Shown here in pieces: positions 41,563-49,685 of a stretch of DNA of 64,000 nt (position 1 is the first letter of the stretch; each line of letters opens with the position of its first letter). The translations under genes were made by a program, and so were the position numbers. This DNA is from Pseudonocardia sulfidoxydans NBRC 16205 (lineage in GTDB: Bacteria; Actinomycetota; Actinomycetes; Mycobacteriales; Pseudonocardiaceae), in contig NZ_BJVJ01000031.1 in NCBI RefSeq assembly GCF_007989085.1, forward strand, positions 1 through 64,000. The letters run 5' to 3'. The notes beneath the pieces were generated by a model. That model was not told the DNA's origin. It searched no databases and saw only the letters and a list, made by a program, of their open reading frames with translations.

Positions 41563-42751
41563 AGGGTTGCGACGCGCCCGCCTCGGCGGCCTTGAGCCAC
41601 GGGATCAGCGACGGGATCGCGACGACGGCGATGCCGCCGTGGTCCACGCCGGGGAAGGTCTTCGAGGTCACGTGGGTCCCGAGCGCGCACTCCTTGGCGA
41701 CGAACGCGGCGGTGACCTGCGGGCGGACCAGGGTGTCGGCCTCACCCTGGGCGACGAAGAGCGGCACCCCCAGCTTCGCGGCGCCGGGGGTGTTGGCGGC
41801 CAACAGGTCCGCCCACGGCTGGGTCGTCGTCGGGTCGGCGGCGAGGTAGTGCCCGACGAGCGGGCTCGCGATGTCGTGGAGCTGCGCGTTCTGGCCCAGG
41901 AGGCACAGCTGCGCCATCGTCGGGGTCGCGGTCACGCCGCCGGGGGTGAGGATCGAGGCGAGCGGGGCGCCGTAGGCCGTCGAGTAGGCCTGGAACGCGT
42001 ACGAGGCGATGGTCACGCCCGAGACGTCGACGATGTCGGCGGTGAGCAGGTCGCCGAGGTCGGTGGCGGGGGCGGCCACGGCGACACCGGCCAGCTGCAG
42101 CTCGGGGGCGTAGGTCGGCGCGAGCTGCCCGGCGAACAGCGCCGCGTGCCCGCCCTGGGAGTGCCCCCAGAGCAACAGCCGTTGCGACGCACCGGCTTCC
42201 GGGATCGCCCGGGCGGCCCGGGCGGCGTCGAGGACGGCGTTGCCGGTCGTCACCCCGATCAGGTACGAGGGCGGACCGGCCGCGCCCATCCCGGGGTAGT
42301 CGGCCGCGGCGACGACGTACCCGGCGGCGAGCAGGTCGGACAGGCCCTCCATCAGGTCGAACGGGTCGGCCCCCACCGACGGCGCGCAGCGCTGGGCCGT
42401 GCCCGTCGTCGGGTGCGCCCAGGACACGATGGTGCGCCCGCCCGCGGGCGCCGGCCCGTCCGGCACCACGACGACGCCGGACGTGAGCAGGTCGGCGCCC
42501 TTCACGTCGCGAGAGTGGTAGAGCACCCGCCACGCCGTGGCACCGTCCGGGGTGCTGCCGAGCCGTTCGCTGCGCACGACCGTTCCCGGCGCACCGGCCG
42601 GGACGGGGTCGGGCAGCTGGTAGAACGGCCCGGCCGTCCACGAGTCGACCAGCCCGTCGACCGCCCGCCGCTCCAGGCTGCTGCCGCAGCCCGCGAGCAA
42701 CAGGCAGCCGATGACCAGCAGCACCGCCGTCGTCGACCTGCGCACGCGCAC
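41549..42751 (-). CDS. Secreted lipoprotein lipase/esterase (LIP family)
   Basis: 400 aa. A type II signal peptide ends in LLLAGC with lipidated C22, so it is anchored outside the membrane. The alpha/beta-hydrolase has the nucleophile elbow GHSQGG, with FVAQGEADTLV and GVDHGG supplying the Asp/His region. Typical of fungal-type secretory triacylglycerol lipases found in actinobacteria. GTG start at 42751 after GGGGGGAGGG. The C-terminal residues are encoded by the palindrome, which may have replaced the original end. Confidence 0.85.
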   Translation of the reverse strand: MRVRRSTTAVLLVIGCLLLAGCGSSLERRAVDGLVDSWTAGPFYQLPDPVPAGAPGTVVRSERLGSTPDGATAWRVLYHSRDVKGADLLTSGVVVVPDGPAPAGGRTIVSWAHPTTGTAQRCAPSVGADPFDLMEGLSDLLAAGYVVAAADYPGMGAAGPPSYLIGVTTGNAVLDAARAARAIPEAGASQRLLLWGHSQGGHAALFAGQLAPTYAPELQLAGVAVAAPATDLGDLLTADIVDVSGVTIASYAFQAYSTAYGAPLASILTPGGVTATPTMAQLCLLGQNAQLHDIASPLVGHYLAADPTTTQPWADLLAANTPGAAKLGVPLFVAQGEADTLVRPQVTAAFVAKECALGTHVTSKTFPGVDHGGIAVVAIPSLIPWLKAAEAGASQPCERQ

Positions 42752-42830
42752 CCTCCCCCCGCCGGAGGAGATTGTCGTCGATCAGCGTTCGATCGTCAGC
42801 ACCCCAGGGACGGCCTTCCGGCGAGCACCT

Positions 42831-43694
42831 CTACCGCCCGGTCGGTTGCAGCACGAAGTCGTACTCCGCGACCAGGAACGGCACGTCCGACGTCCCGCCG
42901 TCCGGCGTCGGGCCCGGCTCCCGCTCCTGGAACGCCACGACGAGCGGCTCCTTCACCCCGAACACGACGTCGCTGTCGAGGTACTCCGTGCCCTCCCGAA
43001 ACAGGTGCGTGACCAGCGGCTCGTGACCGTCGACGGTGACCAGGAAATGCACGTGCGCGGGCCGGAAATGGCTGATGTCGGTGCGGTGGATCAGCTCGCC
43101 GACGGGCCCGTCCATCGGGATCGCGTAGCCCAGCGGCGCGACCGTCCGCACGCAGTACCCGCCGTCGGAACGGGAGTGGTACTTGGCGCGCAGCCGCGCC
43201 TCGTCGGTCACGACCTGCGCCTCGTACATACCGTCGGTGTCGGCCTGCCACACGTCGAGCAGTGCCCCGCCGACGGCCTTCCCGTCGAGGTCGCGGACCG
43301 TGCCGTGCACGTAGAGCGGGGTACCGGGCAGCCCGTCGGACATGTCGCCGCCGTACTCGCGCTCCGGCGACCCGTCGATGTGGAACGGGCCCAGCACGGT
43401 CGCCGGGGTCGCGTCGGGATCGAGCCGGTTGTTCATCTGGACGACGAGCATCGACAGCCCCAGCACGTCCGAGGCCAGGATGAACTCCTCGCGGCGGTCG
43501 TCGCTGATCTGGCCGGTGGCGTTGAGCCACTGGATGGCGGCCATCCACTCGGCCTCGGTGAGCCGCACCTCGCGGGCGAACGCGTGCAGGTGCCGGACCA
43601 GCGCCTCCAGGAGTTGCGCGGTGCGCGGGTCGTGCGCCGTCCCCCACCGGGCCGCGGCGAGATCGGTGATGTTGTCCTCGGTGACGAGCTCCAT
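42831..43694 (-). CDS. Intradiol ring-cleavage dioxygenase, hydroxyquinol/catechol 1,2-dioxygenase-like
   Basis: 287 aa. An N-terminal helical dimerisation domain is followed by the catalytic domain with iron ligands Y157, Y190, H214 and H216 (RPAHVHFLV), spaced as in catechol 1,2-dioxygenase. ALLDVWQADTDGMYEAQ is closer to hydroxyquinol dioxygenases than to catechol ones. It would open a di- or trihydroxybenzene ring to a muconate or maleylacetate. No maleylacetate reductase lies next to it. The ATG at 43694 follows GGAAGGGGC. Confidence 0.85.
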   Translation of the reverse strand: MELVTEDNITDLAAARWGTAHDPRTAQLLEALVRHLHAFAREVRLTEAEWMAAIQWLNATGQISDDRREEFILASDVLGLSMLVVQMNNRLDPDATPATVLGPFHIDGSPEREYGGDMSDGLPGTPLYVHGTVRDLDGKAVGGALLDVWQADTDGMYEAQVVTDEARLRAKYHSRSDGGYCVRTVAPLGYAIPMDGPVGELIHRTDISHFRPAHVHFLVTVDGHEPLVTHLFREGTEYLDSDVVFGVKEPLVVAFQEREPGPTPDGGTSDVPFLVAEYDFVLQPTGR

Positions 43695-43745
43695 GCCCGT
43701 GCCCCTTCCGGGAGATGACGTCGTTGTCGTGAGCAGGTCAACCCT

Positions 43746-43785
43746 GTGAGCGGCGATAGTCGCTATGGCGACTATCGCCGCTCAC
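43746..43785. repeat. 40-bp dispersed palindrome, copy 4
   Basis: GTGAGCGGCGATAGTCGCTA followed by TGGCGACTATCGCCGCTCAC; one central mismatch. The stop codon of the citryl-CoA-lyase-like gene (43782-43784) lies inside it, 51 bp before the dioxygenase start. Confidence 0.85.
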
Positions 43786-44585
43786 GAGGGTTCGATCGGG
43801 TCCGGCGGTACCGAGCGGTTGTCGAGGTCGACGGACAGGAAGATGTCGTTGCCGACGGGATGGCGCATCTCCTCGGCGAGCTGCCCGATCAGCCCGGCCG
43901 TGCGGGCCAGCAGGGCGAACCCGCGCAGCAGCGCCAACGGCAGCCCGAGGTCGGCGAGCGCGGCACCGCAGACGCCCGCACCGTTGAGCGGCAACGTCTT
44001 CCCCAGCACCTGCGGGTGGACACGGCCGATGGCCTCGAACAGCGCGAGGTGCGGCCCGAACTTCCCCTCCTCCCGCGCGATCTGCATCAGGCGAGGGGTG
44101 CGGGGGTCGCCGTCCTTGTGGACGTGATGGCCCAGGCCGGGCACGAACCGGCCCTCGGCCCGCTGCGCGGTCACGGTCCTCAGGGCCAGCTCGTCGAAAC
44201 CCGCATCGTCGGCAGGGACGGCGCCGGCCTCGGCGAGCACCTCGTGCAGGAAGTTGCCGACGTCCTCGGTGACACCCAGGAACCGCGAGCCACCACCGAG
44301 CAGCCCCGCGGCGATGGCGCCCTGCACCGAGTCCGGCGCCGACAGGTACGTGAGCCGGGTGACGATCGCGGTCGGGGTGTAGCCGTGGTCGGCGAGCGCG
44401 GCGAGAACCGCCTCGAAGACGCGCACCTCACCGCGGTCGGGGCGGCGCTGCGTGGCCAGCCAGAACGCCAGCTCACCGAACCCGACCTCGCCCATGACGT
44501 CGGCGGCCAGGTCGGTGCCCAGCAGCGTGATCGACTCGCGGCTCGCGGCACCCAGCGCCGTCGGGTAGCTCTTCTGTTCCGTCAC
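43782..44585 (-). CDS. Citrate synthase-fold protein, citryl-CoA lyase-like
   Basis: 267 aa, much shorter than citrate synthase. It keeps the lyase core: GYTPTAIVTRLTYLSAPDSVQGAIAAGLLGG-type helices, GRFVPGLGHHVHKDGDPR with the active-site His region, and NGAGVCGAALADLGLPL. Such truncated enzymes are annotated as citryl-CoA lyase and often sit near CoA-transferases or ligases; none is adjacent here. The GTG at 44585 follows GGAGAG. Its 3' end lies in palindrome copy 4. Confidence 0.8.
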   Translation of the reverse strand: MTEQKSYPTALGAASRESITLLGTDLAADVMGEVGFGELAFWLATQRRPDRGEVRVFEAVLAALADHGYTPTAIVTRLTYLSAPDSVQGAIAAGLLGGGSRFLGVTEDVGNFLHEVLAEAGAVPADDAGFDELALRTVTAQRAEGRFVPGLGHHVHKDGDPRTPRLMQIAREEGKFGPHLALFEAIGRVHPQVLGKTLPLNGAGVCGAALADLGLPLALLRGFALLARTAGLIGQLAEEMRHPVGNDIFLSVDLDNRSVPPDPIEPS

Positions 44586-44658
44586 GTCTCTCCGTTCCAC
44601 CGCAGCGGTCCCCCACGATGGTGTGCCGCGCGAGCCCGGACGGCAACGTCGGCGTCCG

Positions 44659-45486
44659 TCAGGTGCGTTCGAACTCCCACACGACGACGGCGGGCAGCCC
44701 GACGTAGGCGGCCGCGTTGGCCTCCGGCACCAGCGCCGCCGTCGGGGTCGCCGCCGCCTCCGGGGTGAGGCGCGGCTCCTCGACGCCGCGCACCGCGAAA
44801 CCGGCGGCCAGCGCCGCGCAGGCGTAGTCCGACACCAGGTGCGGGTGCGGCCGGATGAACACCCGCCCCTCCTCGCCGGCGAACTGTGCCTGCCAGCCGA
44901 GCGTCACCAGGAACGGGTGCACGTCGCTGACGACGACCCGCCCACCCGGCCGCACCACCCGCGCCAGCTCCGCGAACACCGGTCCGACGTCGGCGACGTG
45001 CACCATCGCCAGCGCGCACACCGCGTTGTCGACGCAGCCGTCGTCGAGCGGGAGGGCGTCGAGGCGGCCCTCCTCGAACCGGCCACCCGGAATCTTGGGC
45101 CGGGCGAGGTCGAGCATCGCCGCCGACCGGTCGACGCCGACGACCGCGTGCCCCCGCGCGGCGAGGTACTCCGACCAGCGCCCCGTCCCGCAGGCCGCAT
45201 CGAGGACGGTGCCGGGCGCCCAGGCGTCGACCCGCGGGCGAACCGCCGCACCCTCGACGGCGAAGAGCCGCAACGGGGCGTCGTAGGAGCGCGACCACTG
45301 CACGTAGCCTGCGTCGACGTCGGTCTCCGTGCCGAGCGGGACGTCGAGATCGGCACGGTCGAGCGCGTCGCGGATCTCGGCCAGCCGGTCGGCCCGGATC
45401 CCCGCCCCGTCGGCGGTGTACAGCCGGCGCAGCAGCGCCAACCCCTCCACCCCGATGACGAGCTGGCCCAGCGTCGGGTCGGTCAC
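44659..45486 (-). CDS. Class I SAM-dependent methyltransferase
   Basis: 275 aa. An N-terminal helical region precedes the SAM site VLDAACGTGRWSEYLAARGH, then VDNAVCALAMVHVADV and RPGGRVVVSDVHPF, typical of the Methyltransf_11/UbiE group. GTG start at 45486 (another GTG a few codons upstream). Monocistronic. Substrate not recognisable. Confidence 0.8.
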   Translation of the reverse strand: MTDPTLGQLVIGVEGLALLRRLYTADGAGIRADRLAEIRDALDRADLDVPLGTETDVDAGYVQWSRSYDAPLRLFAVEGAAVRPRVDAWAPGTVLDAACGTGRWSEYLAARGHAVVGVDRSAAMLDLARPKIPGGRFEEGRLDALPLDDGCVDNAVCALAMVHVADVGPVFAELARVVRPGGRVVVSDVHPFLVTLGWQAQFAGEEGRVFIRPHPHLVSDYACAALAAGFAVRGVEEPRLTPEAAATPTAALVPEANAAAYVGLPAVVVWEFERT

Positions 45487-45590
45487 CGCGCACACGCTAC
45501 GAGCAAACCCGCGCCCGGTACACGCAGATCGGCCCGGCCCCCGAGGATCTCGGGGGCCGGGCCGGATGGGCTCGGTGCGCGGCGCGGGGC

Positions 45591-45968
45591 TCAGCTGTAG
45601 GCGTGGTCCCACTTGTTCTCGTGGCAGCCGTACTTGTCGTAGTCCTTGTCGTAGTCGTCGCACTTGCCGTACTTGTCGTCCCAGCAGTCGTCGTACTTCG
45701 AGTACTTGTCGTCGCAGTCGTCGTACTTCGAGTACGTGTCGTCGCACTCCTCGTACTTGTCCTTCTTGCCGCCGTAGCCGCCCCACTTGTCGTCACAGTC
45801 GTTCCACTTGTCGTTCTTCTCGCCGTAGCCGCCGGACTTGGAGGGGCAAGTGCTCTTGAATATTTGGGGGCTCCTTCTCGTTGGTTCTGTTTCTTCGGAG
45901 CGGGCGCTCCGTCCGATGAGAAGAACTCTGCCCGTTTGGCGACGAATGCGGGATCGGTTGCTCCCCAC
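45591..45968 (-). CDS. Asp/Lys/Tyr/Cys-rich repeat protein of unknown function
   Basis: Unrecognised. The C-terminal ~80 residues are built from repeats such as DDKYSKYDDC and DDKYGKCDDYDKDY, with G/C-ending codons (GAC, AAG, TAC, TGC), so this frame is the coding one. Composition suggests a metal-binding, cell-wall or disordered protein. The start is unclear: the nearest standard in-frame start is GTG 45968, but a strong AGAAGGAG sits exactly 7 bases before an ATA codon at 45863, just where the biased composition begins (IFKSTCPSKSGGYG), and no ATG/GTG/TTG exists there. The upstream DNA (45863-45960) is less GC-rich than its surroundings. Confidence 0.5.
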   Translation of the reverse strand: MGSNRSRIRRQTGRVLLIGRSARSEETEPTRRSPQIFKSTCPSKSGGYGEKNDKWNDCDDKWGGYGGKKDKYEECDDTYSKYDDCDDKYSKYDDCWDDKYGKCDDYDKDYDKYGCHENKWDHAYS

Positions 45969-46063
45969 TCCTGCGGGGACCGTTCCCCCGAGCCCGCGCG
46001 GGGGCAGACCCCATGGCCGGGGCGGCGTCGGCTCGTCGCCGTCGAGACCCACATCCGACGACC

Positions 46064-46073
46064 GTGAGGTTGC
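46064..46073 (+). repeat. GTGAGGTTGC dispersed element
   Basis: GACGACCGTGAGGTTGC, identical in core to the elements at 15485-15551 and 16516-16534, and placed 8 bp before palindrome copy 5. Single copy without inverted partner. Confidence 0.55.
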
Positions 46074-46081
46074 TCTGACCC

Positions 46082-46121
46082 GTGAGCGGCGATAGTCGCC
46101 ATGGCGACTGTCGCCGCTCAC
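46082..46121. repeat. 40-bp dispersed palindrome, copy 5
   Basis: GTGAGCGGCGATAGTCGCCA followed by TGGCGACTGTCGCCGCTCAC; one arm mismatch (A/G). It lies between the D/K/Y/C-rich gene and the 3' end of the Rrf2 gene. Confidence 0.85.
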
Positions 46122-46246
46122 GAGGGTTGACGTGCGACGTCGGTCCGGCGACGTCCTGGAGCGCGCCTGCCAGTCCGATGTGGACCAGCCGTCGGCGGGT
46201 CCGTCGAGGGCGAGCACCACCCCACCCCGCGCCGCGGGTGGGTGCA

Positions 46247-46726
46247 TCAGTCCCGCTGGGCGATCCACGCCTGGGCGCGCGGGAGTGTCTCCGCTCCGAC
46301 GTCGCGGGCGACGGTGCCGGCGAGGTCGGCGATACTCGTGGCGCGCAACGACTCCCGCCACGCGCGGTCCGCCTCGATCATGACTTTCGTGATCCCGCAG
46401 GGGGTGCGGCACGCCTCGGGCGTGGCGGCGAACGGCCCGCGTTGCCGGATCTCGGTGCAGACGAAGGCGGGCGCGCGCCCGTCGACGGCCTCGACGACGT
46501 CGAGCACGCTGATCTCCTCGGCCGCCCGGGTGAGGACGTAGCCGCCGGCCTGTCCCTGCACCGAGCGGACGAGCCCGGCCCGCGACAGGGCCTGCAGCTG
46601 CTTGGCGAGGTAGGTCGGCGAGACGTCGTGGAACTCGGCGAGCCGTGCCGCGGGGACGGGTTCGGTCATGCCGGTGAGCACGACGCAGCAGTGCAGCGCC
46701 CACTCGACTCCCCCGGACATCTTCAC
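46247..46726 (-). CDS. Rrf2-family (IscR/NsrR-like) regulator
   Basis: 159 aa. MKMSGGVEWALHCCVVL opens the winged helix; VSPTYLAKQLQALSRAGLVRSVQGQAGGYVLTR is the recognition part. Three C-terminal cysteines (FVC..., ACRTPCG) are spaced as in [Fe-S]-binding Rrf2 proteins, so NO, O2 or redox sensing is likely. GTG 46726 or ATG 46720. Divergent from an NmrA-like gene, with two inverted repeats between them as operator candidates. Confidence 0.88.
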   Translation of the reverse strand: MKMSGGVEWALHCCVVLTGMTEPVPAARLAEFHDVSPTYLAKQLQALSRAGLVRSVQGQAGGYVLTRAAEEISVLDVVEAVDGRAPAFVCTEIRQRGPFAATPEACRTPCGITKVMIEADRAWRESLRATSIADLAGTVARDVGAETLPRAQAWIAQRD

Positions 46727-46745
46727 CCCCGCAGCCTACTTGACT

Positions 46746-46793
46746 CGGACATGGGTTGTCCGGGTACGTTCTCGGACAGAAGTTATCCGAGAA
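46746..46793. promoter_or_regulatory. Rrf2 operator candidates in the divergent promoter
   Basis: CGGAC-N7-GTCCG (46746-46762) and TTCTCGGA-N9-TCCGAGAA (46769-46793, perfect 8-bp arms). A -35-like TTGACT is at 46740. The second repeat lies 17 bp before the NmrA-like start, in position to block it. Confidence 0.6.
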
Positions 46794-46810
46794 CAACGGA
46801 GAGGGACGTC

Positions 46811-47548
46811 ATGCGGATCGTGGTCGTCGGTGGCAGCGGACGGATCGGGGCGGCGCTGGTGGAGCAGCTGCGCGCGGCCGGGCACGAGGCGGTCCCCGCC
46901 TCCCCGTCCACCGGGGTCGACACCCTCACCGGCAAAGGCGTGGCCGAGGCGCTCGCCGGTGCGCAGGTGGTGGTCGACGTCAGCAACTCGCCGTCGTTCG
47001 CCGATGCCGAGGTCATGGCGTTCTTCACGACGTCCACGCGCACGCTGCTCGACGCAGCGCGCACCGCCGGGGTGGCCCACTACGTGGCACTCTCGATCGT
47101 CGGGACCGACACCCTGCCCGACTCGGGCTACCTGCGCGCCAAGACCGCCCAGGAGGAGCTGATCACCGCGTCGGGGCTGCCGTTCACGATCGTGCGGGCC
47201 ACCCAGTTCTACGAGTTCATCGACCCGATCGCCGACGGTGCCGCGATCGACGGCGTCGTCACCCTCCCCGACGCACAGTTCCAGCCCGTCGCCGCGGCCG
47301 ACGTGTCGGCGCTGCTCGCCGAGGTCGTCGTCGGGGAGCCCGCGGGCGTGTTCGACATCGCGGGGCCCGACCGACGCCCGTTCGCGGAGTTCGTCCGCGA
47401 GACCCTCGCCGCGCGCGGCGACACCCGCACCGTCACCAGCGCCCCCGACGCCGAGTACTTCGGCACCCGCCTCGAACAGGGCTCACTGGTCCCCGCCGGC
47501 GCGGCGCGCCTGCTCCCGACGCGGTTCGAGGACTGGTTGACGTCCTAA
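46811..47548 (+). CDS. NmrA-like NAD(P)-binding protein
   Basis: 245 aa. N-terminal Rossmann motif IVVVGGSGRIGAALVEQLRAAG, then VVVDVSNSPSFAD, YVALSIVGTDTLPDSGYLRAKTAQEELI with a Tyr-x3-Lys-like segment, and FTIVRATQFYEF. Such atypical SDR/NmrA proteins paired with a redox-sensing Rrf2 regulator often act as quinone reductases or redox sensors. The ATG at 46811 follows GGAGAGGG. It overlaps the convergent DoxX gene by 4 bp. Confidence 0.85.
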   Translation: MRIVVVGGSGRIGAALVEQLRAAGHEAVPASPSTGVDTLTGKGVAEALAGAQVVVDVSNSPSFADAEVMAFFTTSTRTLLDAARTAGVAHYVALSIVGTDTLPDSGYLRAKTAQEELITASGLPFTIVRATQFYEFIDPIADGAAIDGVVTLPDAQFQPVAAADVSALLAEVVVGEPAGVFDIAGPDRRPFAEFVRETLAARGDTRTVTSAPDAEYFGTRLEQGSLVPAGAARLLPTRFEDWLTS

Positions 47549-48063
47549 GACTTCGCGGGGACGGGCTTGCGCCAGAACGTCGCCAGCTGGGCGGCAGCGC
47601 TCGCGAGGCCCAGCCCCGCAGCGACACCGGCGGCCGCGGGCCCCCGCAGTGTGCGGTCGGCGCCGATCGCGCGGTCGACGCTGAACCGGCCCGGCCCCAG
47701 CCCGGCCAACGCGACCGACGCCGCGGCCAGGTTCAGCACGTACTCGTAGCCCTCCGCGGTGATGAAGAAGCCGTTGGACGCGTGGACGGACCGGGTCGCG
47801 ACGGCCATCGTCCCGACCACCGCGGCCGCCGCGAGCGGCGTGCCCGCCCCGGCGACCAGCGCGGCGCCGGCCCCGATCTCGACCGCGGCACTCGCCCGCG
47901 CCTGCAGCTCCGGCTGCCGGAACCCGATCGAGCCGAACCACCGGGCCGTGCCGTCGAGGGTGCGGCCGTGGCGCACCCCGTGGGCGATCATCGTCCCGCC
48001 GATCACGCCGCGCAGCAGCAACCGCGCAACCTCCGTACCGGCCCTGCCCCGTCGACGCGCCAT
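47545..48063 (-). CDS. DoxX-family membrane protein
   Basis: 172 aa with about four hydrophobic helices. LLLRGVIGGTMIAHGVRHG, the GSIGFRQPELQARASAAVEIGAG-type segment and LVAGAGTPLAAAAVVGTM match DoxX/SURF4. These proteins take part in quinol or thiol-linked respiratory or redox functions. The ATG at 48063 follows GGAAGGAA. Confidence 0.82.
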   Translation of the reverse strand: MARRRGRAGTEVARLLLRGVIGGTMIAHGVRHGRTLDGTARWFGSIGFRQPELQARASAAVEIGAGAALVAGAGTPLAAAAVVGTMAVATRSVHASNGFFITAEGYEYVLNLAAASVALAGLGPGRFSVDRAIGADRTLRGPAAAGVAAGLGLASAAAQLATFWRKPVPAKS

Positions 48064-48118
48064 CGAGTCCCGTTCCTTCCGTCGGCTACCCGGACCCTAT
48101 CCGGGGTACACCTCCGGT

Positions 48119-48472
48119 ATGACCGCCTACGTGCTCGCCGTCACCGTCGACGCCCACGACGCGCCCGCCCTCGCCGCGTTCTGGCGGGCCGCCCTCGGCC
48201 GTGACGCCCCGTTCGCCTGGGACGACAAGGAGGGCGCGCAGTACGTCGAGCTCCGCGGCGAGCCGACCCTGGTGTTCCAGCCCGTCCCCGACGACAAGCA
48301 CGTCAAGAACCGGCTCCACCTCGACCTCGCCCCCGCCGACGGCACCCAGGACGGCGAGATCGACCGGCTCGTCGGGCTCGGCGCGCGGGTCGTCGACACC
48401 GCCGACGGCTTCCCGTGGACCGTCCTCACCGACCCGGAGGGCAACGAGTTCTGCGTGCTCCCGCCGCGCTGA
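48119..48472 (+). CDS. VOC-superfamily (glyoxalase/bleomycin-resistance-like) protein
   Basis: 117-aa half-size VOC protein. DAPALAAFWRAALG, VFQPVPDDKHVKNRLHLDLAP and GFPWTVLTDPEGNEFCVLPP are typical of the small actinobacterial glyoxalase-like group. It would act as a dimer. The ATG at 48119 follows a modest ribosome binding site and is divergent to doxX. Substrate unknown. Confidence 0.82.
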   Translation: MTAYVLAVTVDAHDAPALAAFWRAALGRDAPFAWDDKEGAQYVELRGEPTLVFQPVPDDKHVKNRLHLDLAPADGTQDGEIDRLVGLGARVVDTADGFPWTVLTDPEGNEFCVLPPR

Positions 48473-48479
48473 GCACGGG

Positions 48480-49250
48480 TCAGTCCCCGGTCGCGCCGCC
48501 GCCCAGCCCCGCCCGGTAGTCGGCCAGCGCCTGCGCCGTCGCCGGATCGGCGAACACCCGCCCGAACTCGACGGTGCTCTCGTCGATCCCGTCGACCAGC
48601 GGGGCGTTGAGCCACGTCTCGAACAACCGCTTCTGCGCCGCGGTGACCACGGGCGTGTGCCGCGCCGTCCGCTCCAGCCAGCGGTCGAGCTCGGCGTCCA
48701 GCTCCCCGGCCCCGACGACCGCGTTGACCAGCCGTGACGACGCGAACTCCACCACCGGGTAGGCGTCGCCGGTCAAAATGATCTCCTTCGCGAACGCCAG
48801 CCCCACGTGGTGGTGCAGCAGCGCCGCGTCGATCACCGACGGCACCCCGACCTTGATCTCGGGCAGCCCGAACGTCGAGCGCGGCGTCGCGATCCGCAGG
48901 TCGCAGGCCAGGGCCAGCTCGAACGCGATGCCCAGGCAGTAGCCGTCGACGACCGCGACCGTCACCAACGGCGCCGCCCGCACCGCGGCCAGCAGGTCAC
49001 GCCCGGTGCGGATGAACGCCTCCCCCGACTCCGGGGTGAACGACGCGAACGCCCCCACGTTCATCCCCGCCGAGAACCCCCGCGTCCCCGCACCCCGGAA
49101 CACGACGGCCCGCACCCCGTCGAGGTCGGCGAGCACCTCACGGGCGCGGACGAGGTCGTCGGGAAGCAGGCTGTTGGCCTTGTCGGGACGGTCGAAGGTC
49201 ACGGTGAGCACACCGTCGGTGCGCTCCACCGCGATCGCGGACCCGGTCAC
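48480..49250 (-). CDS. Enoyl-CoA hydratase/isomerase family protein
   Basis: 256 aa. AVVFRGAGTRGFSAGMNVGAF forms the first oxyanion-hole segment (GMNV), and VDGYCLGIAFELALACDLRIA the second. The usual catalytic Glu positions are not both evident, so dehydratase activity is unsure and it could be a related hydrolase or isomerase. The GTG at 49250 follows GGAGA. It is convergent with the VOC gene (7-bp gap). Confidence 0.85.
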   Translation of the reverse strand: MTGSAIAVERTDGVLTVTFDRPDKANSLLPDDLVRAREVLADLDGVRAVVFRGAGTRGFSAGMNVGAFASFTPESGEAFIRTGRDLLAAVRAAPLVTVAVVDGYCLGIAFELALACDLRIATPRSTFGLPEIKVGVPSVIDAALLHHHVGLAFAKEIILTGDAYPVVEFASSRLVNAVVGAGELDAELDRWLERTARHTPVVTAAQKRLFETWLNAPLVDGIDESTVEFGRVFADPATAQALADYRAGLGGGATGD

Positions 49251-49289
49251 TGGCGTCTCCTCACGGTGTCGGTCATAGGATTCGCGGCC

Positions 49290-49685
49290 ATGGCGCGCTT
49301 CCGCATCTCCCAGGCCGCGGACCTGATCGGGGTCAGCGACGACACGGTCCGCCGCCACATCGACACCGGACGGCTGCGCTCGTCGCTCGACGAGTCCAAC
49401 CGCAAGGTCATCGACGGCGTCGACCTCGTCGAGTTCATCCGCAACCACAACCCCGCGCCCGACAACCCGCTCGACGTCCGCTCCTCGGCCCGCAACCGGA
49501 TGGTCGGACTGGTCACGGCCGTGACGATGGACAAGGTCATGGCGCAGGTCGAGATGCAGTGCGGGGCCAACCGCGTCGTGTCGCTCATGAGCGCGGAGGC
49601 GGCCCGCGACCTCGGGCTCGAGCCCGGGTCGCTCGCGGTGGCCGTCGTGAAGTCGACGAACGTCACGGTCGAGGTGCCGAACTGA
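49290..49685 (+). CDS. HTH-TOBE molybdate-responsive DNA-binding protein
   Basis: 131 aa. An excisionase/MerR-like helix-turn-helix (FRISQAADLIGVSDDTVRRHIDTGRLRSSLDE-type, 1-50) is fused to a single TOBE/molbindin domain (NRMVGLVTAVTMDKVMAQVEMQCG...AVVKSTNVTVE, 70-128). Similar actinobacterial proteins regulate molybdate transport genes; none is nearby. The 3' end overlaps the convergent amidohydrolase by 23 bp. Confidence 0.85.
   Translation: MARFRISQAADLIGVSDDTVRRHIDTGRLRSSLDESNRKVIDGVDLVEFIRNHNPAPDNPLDVRSSARNRMVGLVTAVTMDKVMAQVEMQCGANRVVSLMSAEAARDLGLEPGSLAVAVVKSTNVTVEVPN

Noticed and set aside
41549-41575. Lipase truncated by the palindrome
   Set aside because: All catalytic elements lie upstream and length is normal; only the last few residues come from the palindrome, so the gene is kept as intact.
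45603-46067. Val/Leu-rich + strand frame that looks like a membrane protein
   Set aside because: It is the reverse complement of GAC/TAC/AAG codons of the D/K/Y/C-rich gene; no ribosome binding site and no real helix pattern.
32970-46121. Insertion sequence ends
   Set aside because: Five palindromes but no transposase gene or target-site duplications visible between any pair.
46082-46810. Long frames that begin inside the 40-bp palindromes (here and at 34270-36315 and 43746-44768)
   Set aside because: The palindrome supplies an in-frame GTG by chance. The real genes start later at sites with ribosome binding sequences and family alignment.
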